Positions 34,880 to 43,576 of a DNA stretch of 64,000 nt are shown here, piece after piece. The stretch is from Bilophila sp964538355 (GTDB taxonomy: Bacteria > Desulfobacterota > Desulfovibrionia > Desulfovibrionales > Desulfovibrionaceae), in contig CAZIFC010000001.1 of the NCBI GenBank assembly GCA_964538355.1, positions 62,001 through 126,000 on the forward strand. Direction: 5' to 3'. The notes under the pieces were generated by a model. The model saw nothing but the letters and a program-made list of their open reading frames with translations, did not search any database and had not been told where the DNA came from. The translations under genes and the position numbers were made by a program. Positions within the stretch are counted from its first letter, which is position 1; the number at the start of each line of letters is the position of its first letter.

Positions 34880-34895
34880 TGGCATCATGCTTGCT
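34880..34895 (+). promoter_or_regulatory. Sigma-54 promoter (-24/-12)
   Basis: TGGCATCATGCTTGCT matches the consensus TGGCAC-N5-TTGC with GG and GC exactly 12 bases apart. Transcription would begin near 34906, toward the GltS-like gene. The adjacent divergent gene encodes a GAFTGA-containing activator. Confidence 0.8.
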
Positions 34896-35077
34896 CATAT
34901 CTAAGAGTCTTCTGAACGAGAAGTGCCTGAGCAGCAAGTCTTTTTTCGTCCTCAGGCCACTGCCTCCCATCGCGTCATTGGCGTTTTCCTTCGTCGCCGT
35001 CGGGCGAATGAAGGGCCTCGAAACCCGGGCGCACTTCCTCCTTGTCAGGAAGCGTCCCGCAACTCTCCGGGTGCAGC

Positions 35078-36472
35078 ATGGAAAGCTCGTTTCTTCCTTA
35101 TCTGATGGCAGTTATGTGGATGTCGTTTCTTCTCCTTTTGGGAGTCTGGCTGCGAGCCAAGGTGGCGTTTCTGCAGAAAAATCTTGTCCCGGCTGGGATT
35201 ATCGCCGGAACGCTCGGCTTTGCGTTGGTGAACATGAACTTGATCGGCTACCCTTCGCCGGAAGGATGGGTGCCGCTTAAGGGCGGCGATTTCGGGATGA
35301 TTTCTTTCCACCTGTTCAGTTTCGGGTTCGGGATCATCGGGCTCGGATGTTTCAGCACGCATACCAAGGGGCGCAGCATGACGCTCATTAAAGGCGCGCT
35401 ATGGATCGACCTGCTGTTTTGGCTGTTCTACGGACTTCAGGCGACCGTGGGCTACGGGATCACGGAACTGTACACGAAGATCACCGGTTCCGACCTGACC
35501 GCCGCGACAGGATTCCTTGCCGGATTCGGCTTTGCCTTCGGCCCGGGGCAGGCGTTGGCCGTGGGTATGTCGTGGCAAAATGAGTACGGCTTGCCCGACT
35601 GCATTTCCATGGGGCTTGCCTATGCGGCAGCTGGGTTCATGGTTGCGAATTTCGTGGGCGTACCCCTCGCGAACTGGGGATTGCGCAGGGGGTATGCGAC
35701 TTACGGTACCAAGGAGCTTTCTTCCGATTTTCTGAAGGGCCTTCGTCCGGAAGATAAGCAGGTATCTGCCTGCCGCCTGACGACCCATAATGGCAATGTG
35801 GATACCTTCGCTCTGCACTTCGCCATTGCCGCTACTGTGTACGGAATCGGCTGGATCGTCTGTTATGTGCTCAAGTACTTCATTCTTCCGCCGAACTACC
35901 AGACAGCCTCTTTCGGATTCATCTATCTTTACGCGCTGTTCGCGGGTATGCTTGTCCGCCTCGTCGTCAATCATACTGCTGCAAGTGCCTTCTACAGCGA
36001 CGACGCGCAGAACCGTATCCTCGGAACTGCCATCGACTACATGATCATTTCAGCACTCATGGCGGTCAGTGCCGCGACGGTCATGAAGTATTTCGTCCCG
36101 TTTCTCCTTGTTATCGTTACATGTACGATCATTACGCTCGCGGGCGTGCTGTATCTTGGTCGCCGGGTCGGTTCGTTCGGGCTGGAGAGGGTGTTAGTCG
36201 TATTCGGGCTGATTACCGGGACGGCGGCCAGCGGCCTAGCTCTCCTGCGCATCGTGGATAGCGATTTCAGGACGCCAGCAGCCGCTGAGGTAGGCTTGAA
36301 CAACGTGTACGCCCTTATTCCGATGTTCCCATTCCTGCTTGTTTCGGTGACCATGCCGGGCGGGTTCGGTATTTCCGGCATGCTTATCCTGCATCTGGCC
36401 ATGATCGCCATTTGCGCTGCCATCCTGTTCGCTGGGCACAGAATGAAGATCTGGGGGCCGCGCCAGTTCTAG
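35078..36472 (+). CDS. GltS-like sodium/carboxylate symporter (ESS family)
   Basis: A 464-residue membrane protein with ~11-12 helices in two inverted repeats, as in glutamate:sodium symporters. The first glycine-rich re-entrant loop appears as GFGFAFGPGQALAVG; the second is degenerate (GLITGTAASGLALLR). The protein is longer than GltS of E. coli by ~60 residues and may transport a related dicarboxylate or an amino-acid conjugate. The ATG at 35078 is a choice; MAVMWM at 35105 is an alternative. It is first in the sigma-54-driven operon, so its substrate is likely the operon's inducer or nutrient. Confidence 0.8.
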   Translation: MESSFLPYLMAVMWMSFLLLLGVWLRAKVAFLQKNLVPAGIIAGTLGFALVNMNLIGYPSPEGWVPLKGGDFGMISFHLFSFGFGIIGLGCFSTHTKGRSMTLIKGALWIDLLFWLFYGLQATVGYGITELYTKITGSDLTAATGFLAGFGFAFGPGQALAVGMSWQNEYGLPDCISMGLAYAAAGFMVANFVGVPLANWGLRRGYATYGTKELSSDFLKGLRPEDKQVSACRLTTHNGNVDTFALHFAIAATVYGIGWIVCYVLKYFILPPNYQTASFGFIYLYALFAGMLVRLVVNHTAASAFYSDDAQNRILGTAIDYMIISALMAVSAATVMKYFVPFLLVIVTCTIITLAGVLYLGRRVGSFGLERVLVVFGLITGTAASGLALLRIVDSDFRTPAAAEVGLNNVYALIPMFPFLLVSVTMPGGFGISGMLILHLAMIAICAAILFAGHRMKIWGPRQF

Positions 36473-36552
36473 ATTTTCAGATATTTCCCACTCTCCGGGA
36501 CGGGCCGCTTCTATCCTTCGTTGCCGTCCGTCCCACAACCCAGGATGTAGTC

Positions 36553-37341
36553 ATGTATTTGGACTTAAAAGGTAAGACGGCGTTTGTGATGGGGGCCGGA
36601 AAGGCAAGAGGCATCGGGTTCCACATTGCGGCGGAACTGACTCGGCAGGGCGTATCCGTCTTCCTCGCCGACAGGGACAGGGGGGTGTTCGAACGAGCGC
36701 GGGAATTGGAAGGCGAGGGGGCAACGATCCGGGCATTTACGGCGGATCTGTGTTCCTCAGCTCAAGTCGAGAAGATGCGGGATGCGGTGAGCCGCTTGTT
36801 CCCGAATCTGGACATATTGATCCAATGCGCGGGCGTTTTCCCCGAACCAGCGAAGCTGGCGGAAGGCTCCGTGGAAACATGGCTGCGGACGCAGGATATC
36901 AATGTACACGGTACGTTCCGTTTGTTGCATGCGTTCTTGCCGCTCATGCGGGAACGCGGTGGCTCCGTGGTCGCGGTCGCGTCGGGGGCGGGCAAGCGTC
37001 CTCTGTCGGGGTACAGCGGGTATTCCGTTAGTAAGGCGGGGTTGATCATGCTCTTGAAGTCTGTGGCGGTCGAATACGCCGGGGACGGAATCCGGGCCAA
37101 CAGCATCTGTCCCGGGCCTGTTGAGAGTGAGATGGTGGATTCTCGTGTGGCGGCGGAGGCGTCCCGGCTGGGCGTCCCGACCGAAACGTTGCGTGCGAGC
37201 ATTTGTAAGGGTATTCCGCTGGGCCGCATGGCCAGCGTGGACGATATCGTAAGGGCGGCACTGTTTTTGGCCTCGGACGCATCCTCATATATGACGGGCC
37301 AGTCTCTCAATCTTTCTGGTGGCTTGATCACCGAAGTGTAA
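36553..37341 (+). CDS. Short-chain dehydrogenase/reductase (SDR)
   Basis: A 262-residue classical SDR. The nucleotide motif is GAGKARGIGFHIA, followed by ADRDRG (an acidic residue after strand 2 suggesting NAD rather than NADP). Catalytic Tyr157-x3-Lys161 lies in GYSGYSVSKAG with the Ser some 12 residues before, and CPGPVESEM and SYMTGQSLNLSGG close the fold. It oxidises or reduces a hydroxyl/keto group of an unknown substrate. It is second in the operon, 80 bases after the transporter. Confidence 0.88.
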   Translation: MYLDLKGKTAFVMGAGKARGIGFHIAAELTRQGVSVFLADRDRGVFERARELEGEGATIRAFTADLCSSAQVEKMRDAVSRLFPNLDILIQCAGVFPEPAKLAEGSVETWLRTQDINVHGTFRLLHAFLPLMRERGGSVVAVASGAGKRPLSGYSGYSVSKAGLIMLLKSVAVEYAGDGIRANSICPGPVESEMVDSRVAAEASRLGVPTETLRASICKGIPLGRMASVDDIVRAALFLASDASSYMTGQSLNLSGGLITEV

Positions 37342-37369
37342 CGGGTTTTATCCATAGGGGGTGTGGGCA

Positions 37370-38239
37370 ATGGAAAACGCTCCGTTGATGCTCAAGAACA
37401 AAACAACCCGGCAAATCAAGACTATTCCAGGGTTCGTCTTCCCGGACGGCGTCAGGGTCATCATTAATTTCACTGTCGATTTCGACGCTATGGTTTTCCG
37501 GAAATTCCTCCGTGAACCGAAACTATGGTGTGCGCAGGGAGAGTTCGGGGGCCGAACCGGATTGTGGCGGCTGCTGGACGTGTTCGCCGAGTTTGATATC
37601 AAGACGACGCTGTTCCTGCCCGGCCAGACAGGACTCCTGTATCCCGAAGTACTTCGGCGAGCCGTGAGGGAAGGACACGAAATTGCCAACCATATGTGGG
37701 ATCACCATATCCCCCCGACGCTTGAGGAGGAGGCTGTCCATATCGAGAGGACGGATGCACTCATCAAGGGGCTGACGGGGCGTTACCCAGCGGGCACGCG
37801 CAGTGAGCACGATTTGGCCGCGCTCCGGGATCACACCTACATCTACGTTTCCTACACGCCGCAGGGCGAGTTCCCCTTCTACATTTATTACGAAAATATC
37901 GGCAAATGGATGCTCAATCTACCGATTAGCTTTGTCCATGATGATGCGATGTTCTTCTATTTCGGATGGTTCGGGAGCCGCAACGAACAGCAGCGCATTC
38001 AGTCTCCCGAAGCGTTTCTCCATACGCTTCTTGAAGCCTATGCCGCCGCTCGTGAGACGACCGGCTACATGAACATTGTGATTCACCCACACCTGTGCGG
38101 GAGGCTTTGTCGCCTCGAAATGCTACGGCGATTTTTCCGCCGGACTCGCGAGGACGGCGACGTGCTATTCGCCACATCTGAGTGGCTTGCGGAGTATATT
38201 CTTGAACGTTTTCCGGCCGAAGGGTCGATTTTAGTCTGA
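37370..38239 (+). CDS. NodB-fold polysaccharide deacetylase-like amidohydrolase, metal site retained
   Basis: A 289-residue protein of the polysaccharide deacetylase superfamily, in the group that includes PuuE-type allantoinases and imidases. It shows Asp37/Asp39 in FTVDFDAM and the metal motif His108-x3-His112 in NHMWDHH. The C-terminal MNIVIHPHLCGR contributes another conserved His. It probably hydrolyses an amide or imide bond of a small molecule. The ATG at 37370 is used with AGGGGG upstream. It is 14 bases from a partner of the same fold. Confidence 0.8.
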   Translation: MENAPLMLKNKTTRQIKTIPGFVFPDGVRVIINFTVDFDAMVFRKFLREPKLWCAQGEFGGRTGLWRLLDVFAEFDIKTTLFLPGQTGLLYPEVLRRAVREGHEIANHMWDHHIPPTLEEEAVHIERTDALIKGLTGRYPAGTRSEHDLAALRDHTYIYVSYTPQGEFPFYIYYENIGKWMLNLPISFVHDDAMFFYFGWFGSRNEQQRIQSPEAFLHTLLEAYAAARETTGYMNIVIHPHLCGRLCRLEMLRRFFRRTREDGDVLFATSEWLAEYILERFPAEGSILV

Positions 38240-38253
38240 TCCCGGAGGACGCC

Positions 38254-39177
38254 ATGCCTTGGAAAAATGATTTCACGCTTTCGGATGAAGTTTCTCCTTC
38301 AGACATCATATGGCCCACTGGCAAGGCCGCTGTATCAGTTGTAGTGGATTATAGTGTTCCCGCCGGGGCCGAGGGCATTGACAGGGCAGCGATCGCCTAC
38401 GCTCAGACGGTCTGGGGCAACGCCGTATCCGGCGACTGGCTCATCGACTATCTGGACGCCCACGGGGTGAAGGCTACGTTTGCCGTGTCATTGGCGATGG
38501 CTCAAGCGTTCCCGGATAGTATCCGCCGCGCCCATGCAGAAGGTCACGAAATCGCTGCCGGCTCCTTTGCCAAGGAGGATGTGACGGGGCTTACCCTGGA
38601 CGAGGAGCGGGATCGCATCGGACGGACGTTCTCCGGCCTTGCAGAACTGACGGGCGTACGCCCCAAAGGGTGGTTCACGCTGCCGCGTACGGGGGACGAT
38701 TACCCGGGCGGATCCATTTCCGGCGCAACCGGCGAACTATTGCTCGAAGCCGGGTGCGGGTATTTCGGCAACTCCATGGCCGATGACATCCCACATTACT
38801 GGATCACGGATTATGATCGGCGGCGCACATTGCTCATGCTGCCCTATTATTATGCGATGGACGCGCAGTTTTTCATGTTTTTCCCCGGCGTGGGCAAGGG
38901 GAGCGGTCTCGTGCGGACCCGTGCGCTGTGGGAGAACTGGTCCGCCGAATTGGAAGGGGTGCAGGCATGGAGGAGGCAATCCACGTTCGTGATCCAGCCT
39001 TATCTGATGCAGTTTGGGGCGGCCCGGATGGTTTTGGACAGGCTCATGGGGGCGATCTCGGGCAACCCGGATTTTTGGTGTGTTACTTCGGGCGAATGTG
39101 CCGCTTACTGGAAGCGAGCCTATCCCGCGGAGCAGGTCTTACGCTTTGAAAAAGCCGCGTGGCCTGACGAGGAATAG
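38254..39177 (+). CDS. NodB-fold protein, metal motif lost (partner of the preceding gene)
   Basis: A 307-residue homologue of the polysaccharide deacetylase fold (VVVDYSVPAG at strand 1, FAVSLAMAQAFPDSIRRAHAEGHEIAAGS, GWFTLPRTGDDYPG). At the place of the His-x3-His site it has GSFAKED, with no histidine, so it is unlikely to bind the usual metal. A role as regulatory or structural subunit of the preceding enzyme is plausible. GGAGG precedes the ATG. The pair is conserved in order, fold and strand, which suggests a heteromer (inference). Confidence 0.75.
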   Translation: MPWKNDFTLSDEVSPSDIIWPTGKAAVSVVVDYSVPAGAEGIDRAAIAYAQTVWGNAVSGDWLIDYLDAHGVKATFAVSLAMAQAFPDSIRRAHAEGHEIAAGSFAKEDVTGLTLDEERDRIGRTFSGLAELTGVRPKGWFTLPRTGDDYPGGSISGATGELLLEAGCGYFGNSMADDIPHYWITDYDRRRTLLMLPYYYAMDAQFFMFFPGVGKGSGLVRTRALWENWSAELEGVQAWRRQSTFVIQPYLMQFGAARMVLDRLMGAISGNPDFWCVTSGECAAYWKRAYPAEQVLRFEKAAWPDEE

Positions 39178-39222
39178 TTTTCTAGGTTGATGTAGAACTT
39201 TAACTCTTAAAGGATGAAATTT

Positions 39223-40296
39223 ATGAAAGAGTATAAAATTGCTGTTATCCCGGGTGATGGAATTGGACAGGAAGTGACACCAGAAGGTGTACGCGTACTT
39301 GAGGCCGCTAGCGAAGTGACTGGCGACTTCAAGTTGAATTATGAGTATTTCCCCTGGGGGTGCGATTATTATCTCAAGAATGGCAGTATGATGCCCGCAA
39401 ACGGCATTGATATGCTACGGCCTTTTGATGCTATCTATTTTGGTGCTGTAGGGCTTCCGGCACAAGTGCCGGATCATGTTTCCCTACATGGGCTATTAAT
39501 CAAAATCCGCTTGGAGTTTGATCAGTATATCTGCTTGCGCCCGGGGTATCTGCTGCCCGGCGTGAAGAGCCCTCTAGGGGGTAAGAAATCCGGAGATATC
39601 GATTTTGTCATTGTAAGAGAAAATACGGAAGGTGAGTACTCTGGAGCAGGAGGCAGATCTCATCCCGGCCAGCCCTTTGAATTGGCACTGGAAACATCGA
39701 TTTTTACGAAAATTGGTGCGGAACGTACTATTCGTTATGCATTCAAGCTAGCACAATCGAGAAAGAAACATCTTATTTGTGTGACAAAATCCAATGCACA
39801 ACGGTATACATTTACGTTATGGGATGAGTGTTTTGCGCGTGTAGCCAAGGAATTTCCCGACGTAAGCACGGAACATATGCTAGTGGACGCCATGGCCGCC
39901 CGCCTGGTGCTCAAGCCTGAAAGTGTTGACGTCGCTGTGGCCTCCAATATGTTTGGTGACATTCTTACAGATATCGGAGGAGCGATCACGGGTAGCCTTG
40001 GATTGGCTCCCAGTGGGAACATCAACCCTGAGAGGAACTTCCCCTCTATGTTTGAACCCGTTCATGGTTCGGCCCCTGATATCATGGGACAAGGTATCGC
40101 CGATCCCATCGCCATGATCTGGACAGGTGCTATGATGCTGAATTTCCTTGGGCATGGGAACGCTGCACAACGTATTGTGGACGCCATCAAGAAAGTGACT
40201 GGAGAAGGACGTTTCTTGGGCCATGATCTGGGCGGGACGGCGAGTACCGCTGAAATAACCGATGCCGTTATTGCAAAATTACAAAAGAAACACTAG
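39223..40296 (+). CDS. Isocitrate/isopropylmalate-type dehydrogenase, tartrate/D-malate dehydrogenase-like
   Basis: A 357-residue beta-decarboxylating dehydrogenase. It has IPGDGIGQEV at the N terminus, DHVSLHGLLIKIRLEFDQY (typical of tartrate dehydrogenase/D-malate dehydrogenase rather than LeuB), the VRENTEGEYSG loop, VASNMFGDILTD for metal and EPVHGSAPDI for NAD. Likely reaction: NAD-dependent oxidation and decarboxylation of a 2-hydroxy-dicarboxylate. The ATG at 39223 is chosen because AAAGGA lies 8 bases upstream; an ATG at 39214 abuts that site. The gene is more AT-rich than its neighbours. A terminator-like hairpin follows. Confidence 0.88.
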   Translation: MKEYKIAVIPGDGIGQEVTPEGVRVLEAASEVTGDFKLNYEYFPWGCDYYLKNGSMMPANGIDMLRPFDAIYFGAVGLPAQVPDHVSLHGLLIKIRLEFDQYICLRPGYLLPGVKSPLGGKKSGDIDFVIVRENTEGEYSGAGGRSHPGQPFELALETSIFTKIGAERTIRYAFKLAQSRKKHLICVTKSNAQRYTFTLWDECFARVAKEFPDVSTEHMLVDAMAARLVLKPESVDVAVASNMFGDILTDIGGAITGSLGLAPSGNINPERNFPSMFEPVHGSAPDIMGQGIADPIAMIWTGAMMLNFLGHGNAAQRIVDAIKKVTGEGRFLGHDLGGTASTAEITDAVIAKLQKKH

Positions 40297-40389
40297 TATT
40301 ATTATAGTGTTTATTGAGTTAATCAGTTGAAAAAGATAGCCTGAAGTAGAAAATCACTCGTTATGTGGGTGAGGACAAAAATTATACAC

Positions 40390-40431
40390 CCAAAAACACC
40401 TTTCCCATACGCTAGGGAAGGGTGTTTTTGG
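40390..40431 (+). terminator. Terminator-like hairpin after the dehydrogenase gene
   Basis: CCAAAAACACC and GGTGTTTTTGG form an 11-bp stem, extended inward by an imperfect TTCCC/GGGAA stem. It ends the sigma-54 operon. Being next to a decayed IS200 copy, it might also derive from that element's left-end hairpin. Confidence 0.65.
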
Positions 40432-40452
40432 TATAGCCTGTTCTGGGAACGA

Positions 40453-40888
40453 AGGAGCAAAGCTTAGCGATACTAGGTTGATATATAACTATAATATATT
40501 GTTACATAAAAATGTAAAACGAAAAATAATATTCTCGCAACTGCGTGAAAGCACTCGGGAACATTTACGAGATTTATGCAAGTGCAAAGGAGTTGCTATC
40601 ACAGGGGGCACCATACGCCCGATCACGTTCACATGCTGTGAGCAGCCCACCAAAACTTAGCGTGTCGAGTTTCATGGAGTATCTGAAAGGGAAAAGTTCA
40701 CTGATGCTCTTTGATAAGTACGCAAATCAAAAATACCAGTTTGGCAATCGAACATTGGGGCCAAAGATACTATGTGAGTGCAGTAGGGCTTACTGAAGCA
40801 ACGATAAAAAAGTACATCCAGCGTTAGAAAATACATGAATTCACGCAAGGCAAACTGATCATCTGGGGATTGTGGTTCTTTTAAGGGG
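40453..40888 (+). pseudogene. IS200/IS605-family transposase tnpA, multiply frameshifted, with right end
   Basis: Pieced together across frames, the sequence gives YNILLHKNVKRKIIFSQLRE, LRDLCKCKGVAI, the HUH motif as DHVHML (around 40619-40640, needing a one-base shift), PPKLSVSSFMEYLKGKSSLM, FDKYANQKYQFGNR, then after another shift YYVSAVGLTEATIKKYI and a stop at 40828. This is the order of IS200-type Y1 transposases. At least three indels and an early stop make it inactive. The following GGTTCTTTTAAGGGG resembles the right-end remnant at 31441. The rest of 40889-41024 holds nothing recognised. Confidence 0.85.
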
Positions 40889-41024
40889 TAACCAAAGTGA
40901 CAAAGCCTGTGCCTAACGTGCTCCGGAACAAGCCCATACAGGGCGGGAGCAAAGAAAAGATCCTAGAAAAGATCCTACACAAACGGCTATGTGAACGTTT
41001 ACGGCTGGTTGGGGGACAGTGTTC

Positions 41025-42488
41025 CTAGATGTTCCCCTCGTTTTTTCCGGAGGGAGAAAGCAGGTTGAAATCCCGCATTTTTTTGTACAGCTTGTTTCGG
41101 GAAATGCCGAGAACGCGGGCGGTCAGCGTTTTATTGTATTTTGTGCTGGACAGTGCGAGGAGAAGGGCCTTGCGTTCGGCCTGTGCCCCGACTTCATCCA
41201 GGTTCAGGTTGTCGGGACACAGTTCCTTTTCCTTGATCGCAGGCTGTCCGGTAAGCAGTTCCCGGAAAAAACGTTCGGGGAGGTGGCGCGTGGACAGAAC
41301 CATTTCGTCCTCTTCCAGGTTGAACAGAGCGTATGTGATCACGTTTTTCAGCTCGCGGATGTTGCCGTGCCAAGGGTAAAGCCCGAAGGCGCGGTACAGT
41401 TCATTGGAAATCTGAATTTCCCTGCCCCGTTTTGCCCCTGCGTGCAGCTCAATGAAATGGCGGACCAGCAGGGGAATGTCTCCTACCCGCTCCCGCAACG
41501 GCGGAATCGTCAACTCCAGAATGTTCAGCCGATGATACAGGTCTTCCCGGAAGGTGCCCTTTTCCACGCACTCCTTCAAGTCCCTGTTGGTCGCGGCGAT
41601 CAGCCTGAAATCCGAATGCAGCTGTCCCCGGTGGCCCAGCTTCTGGATTTCGCCGCTTTCCAGAACGCGCAGAAGCTTCGCCTGCATGGACAGAGGCAGT
41701 TCGCCTATTTCATCGAGAAAAATGGTCCCTTTGTTGGCCAGTTCAAATTTTCCTTTGATGCCGGTGGATTTCGCTCCAGTGAACGCTCCGCCCTCATAGC
41801 CGAACAGCTCCGCTTCCATAAGATCATGGGGCAACGCCGCGCAATTGACGGTCACAAAGGGCTTGTCCGCCCGCGAACTGGCTGAATGCAGGGCCTGTGC
41901 CACCAGCTCCTTCCCTGTTCCGCTTTCTCCAAGCACAAGCAGAGGCTCATTGCCTCTGGCAAAAAGCTTCCCCTTCTTTTTCAACGCCATGATGGCATTG
42001 CTGCTGCCGATGATGCTTTCGAAGGTATACAGGCTTCCCGGCTTTTTACGGACTTTCTGCTCGAAATAGTTGCTCTTTTCTTCAAGGTCGTGGATCGTGT
42101 CCAGAAACTTCTGCATCCGTTCAGGCCCGATGCTGGGGGAGATGCTTTCAATGATGACGCCGTAAAGCTTTCCCTTGTCGTCCAGCAACGGATACCGGAA
42201 AGAAATGCCCTGCGCGTCGGTGGTGGTCAGGCTGGAGCAGAACGTCGGCTTCCGCGTGCGGATAGTGGTCATAACGCCCTGTTCGGCGGTAAGGAAAAAG
42301 TCGGTAACATGTTTGCCCCTGATATTCGCGGGCAAATGGAACATGCTCAGAAAAGCCTGGTTGCAATAAAGGAATGTACCCGTTGCCGACATAACGGCAA
42401 TCCCGGTGTGCAGGAGTTCAAAAACATCGGCGTACGCGCTTTCGGCAAGCGACTCCAGAGCGGATGACGAATTTGGCCTGTTACGCAT
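41025..42488 (-). CDS. PAS-domain sigma-54-dependent transcriptional activator
   Basis: A 487-residue regulator: a PAS sensor at ~20-120, a short coiled linker, an AAA+ domain ~155-385 (GESGTGKE 187-194, GAFTGA 234-239, FLDEIGELP), then a C-terminal Fis-type HTH (KTLTARVLGISRNKLYKKMRDF). GAFTGA shows sigma-54 contact. The ATG at 42488 is chosen because AGGATG lies 7 bases upstream; the frame is open 15 codons further without a ribosome site. A strong sigma-54 promoter is found in front of the glycyl radical enzyme at 47473-47488, the likely target. Confidence 0.92.
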   Translation of the reverse strand: MRNRPNSSSALESLAESAYADVFELLHTGIAVMSATGTFLYCNQAFLSMFHLPANIRGKHVTDFFLTAEQGVMTTIRTRKPTFCSSLTTTDAQGISFRYPLLDDKGKLYGVIIESISPSIGPERMQKFLDTIHDLEEKSNYFEQKVRKKPGSLYTFESIIGSSNAIMALKKKGKLFARGNEPLLVLGESGTGKELVAQALHSASSRADKPFVTVNCAALPHDLMEAELFGYEGGAFTGAKSTGIKGKFELANKGTIFLDEIGELPLSMQAKLLRVLESGEIQKLGHRGQLHSDFRLIAATNRDLKECVEKGTFREDLYHRLNILELTIPPLRERVGDIPLLVRHFIELHAGAKRGREIQISNELYRAFGLYPWHGNIRELKNVITYALFNLEEDEMVLSTRHLPERFFRELLTGQPAIKEKELCPDNLNLDEVGAQAERKALLLALSSTKYNKTLTARVLGISRNKLYKKMRDFNLLSPSGKNEGNI

Positions 42489-42955
42489 AGTGGGCATCCT
42501 GGGTTGTGCATGGCATTTTGTTTGATCAGACATTACAGTAACAGACAGTTTCTATAATGGAAATACTGTTGTTAAGAACGTATACTGATTAATGAAGTCC
42601 TGTATCGGCGGGAAGAGCCGGCTCGTTTCCATGCAGCATTCATCGAAGCTCAACGCGTGATGGATGATTCTAGTGTCTTGAGGCCGAGATATCCGGTGCG
42701 GATCAAGCGAGAAAAGAACGCGGACACCCTTCGGTCGATTGCCGCTTCCCTGATTGGCGTCAAGACATGGCTCCAAGGGACAGGCAATCGCTCTATCAGC
42801 GCAAGTACGCCAGCCAAGTACATATATGCTTGGCTGGCGTTGCTGGTGATGGGGCTTCATCGGTGCGTATGGAGCGATGAAACATCGGCTACGCTAACGT
42901 TTTTTTATGAGAGGGCACGGCGGGCCGGGCGTCAACCGGAGGGGTGGCGATTCGG
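42489..42955. other. Intergenic region between activator and DUF4125 gene
   Basis: 467 bases. The only structure seen is a perfect 12-bp inverted repeat at 42807-42840 (ACGCCAGCCAAG / CTTGGCTGGCGT around a 10-base AT-rich loop), possibly ending the DUF4125 transcript, though no T-run follows. Short open frames occur on both strands but have no ribosome sites or recognisable similarity. Confidence 0.5.
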
Positions 42956-43576
42956 CTACTCATGGGTACTGAAATACTGTTCCGCGTCTTCCAGACTCGA
43001 GAAGCCGTACTGCCGAACCTGATTCAGCAGATTCTCCTCCGCCTCGCTTTCGCCCCTTTCGACGCGCTTCATGGTGGCGGCGTGGTACAGGGCAACAGTG
43101 CGGGGCGAGCAGGTTTGCAGTTCGGCCCGCGTATAGGTTTCCACGGAAGGGAGACCTGTTCTGTCTTCCTGCGTTCGGACCGGACGGCTGCGGTCTCCCA
43201 GATGGGGGTATTTTTCATCCAATACCGTTTTCCACTGGACATGGCAGGCCACGATCTCCTCGATCTGCTGTGCGGCGGCGGGATCGAGCGGAGGCAGCGA
43301 TTTTTCGATAGCCGCGTACTCATCGGGAAAGGTCGTTTTCATCATGCGCGCGTATTTTTCGGTCATGAGGTTCCGCCCCTGATCCCGGGCAGACTCGAGA
43401 TCGGCCAGGCAGCTTTCAAGCAGGGCCTCGTCCCATGCGGAATACTGGCTGATACGCATGATCCGGAAGGTGGCCGAATCCATCTGACAGGCGGCCTTTC
43501 CTCCTTCGTTGTTCACTCCGGCAAACATGGGCCATTCGATCTGTATGATTGCATCAATGAGTTCAGTCTTGTCCAT
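42956..43576 (-). CDS. DUF4125 family protein
   Basis: A 206-residue soluble protein with the DUF4125 hallmark near its start, EWPMFAGVNNEGGKAACQ, followed by RISQYSAWDEALLESCLADL and an acidic helical body. The biochemical role of the family is unknown to me; the conserved Asn-x-Gly-Gly and Cys-Gln suggest a ligand site. It overlaps the upstream TPR gene by 14 bases, so the two are translationally coupled. It belongs to the glycyl radical enzyme neighbourhood. Confidence 0.82.
   Translation of the reverse strand: MDKTELIDAIIQIEWPMFAGVNNEGGKAACQMDSATFRIMRISQYSAWDEALLESCLADLESARDQGRNLMTEKYARMMKTTFPDEYAAIEKSLPPLDPAAAQQIEEIVACHVQWKTVLDEKYPHLGDRSRPVRTQEDRTGLPSVETYTRAELQTCSPRTVALYHAATMKRVERGESEAEENLLNQVRQYGFSSLEDAEQYFSTHE

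Larger units (their letters stand above)
34734..35077. promoter_or_regulatory. Divergent regulatory region of the GltS-like operon
   Basis: 344 bases without a gene between the activator and its likely target. It holds three related repeats and a sigma-54 promoter (separate entries), leaving a leader of about 170 bases before the ATG at 35078 in which nothing else was recognised. Confidence 0.7.

Noticed and set aside
42552..42860. 102-residue minus-strand open frame upstream of the PAS activator
   Set aside because: No ribosome site, no similarity, and it is crossed by a perfect inverted repeat.
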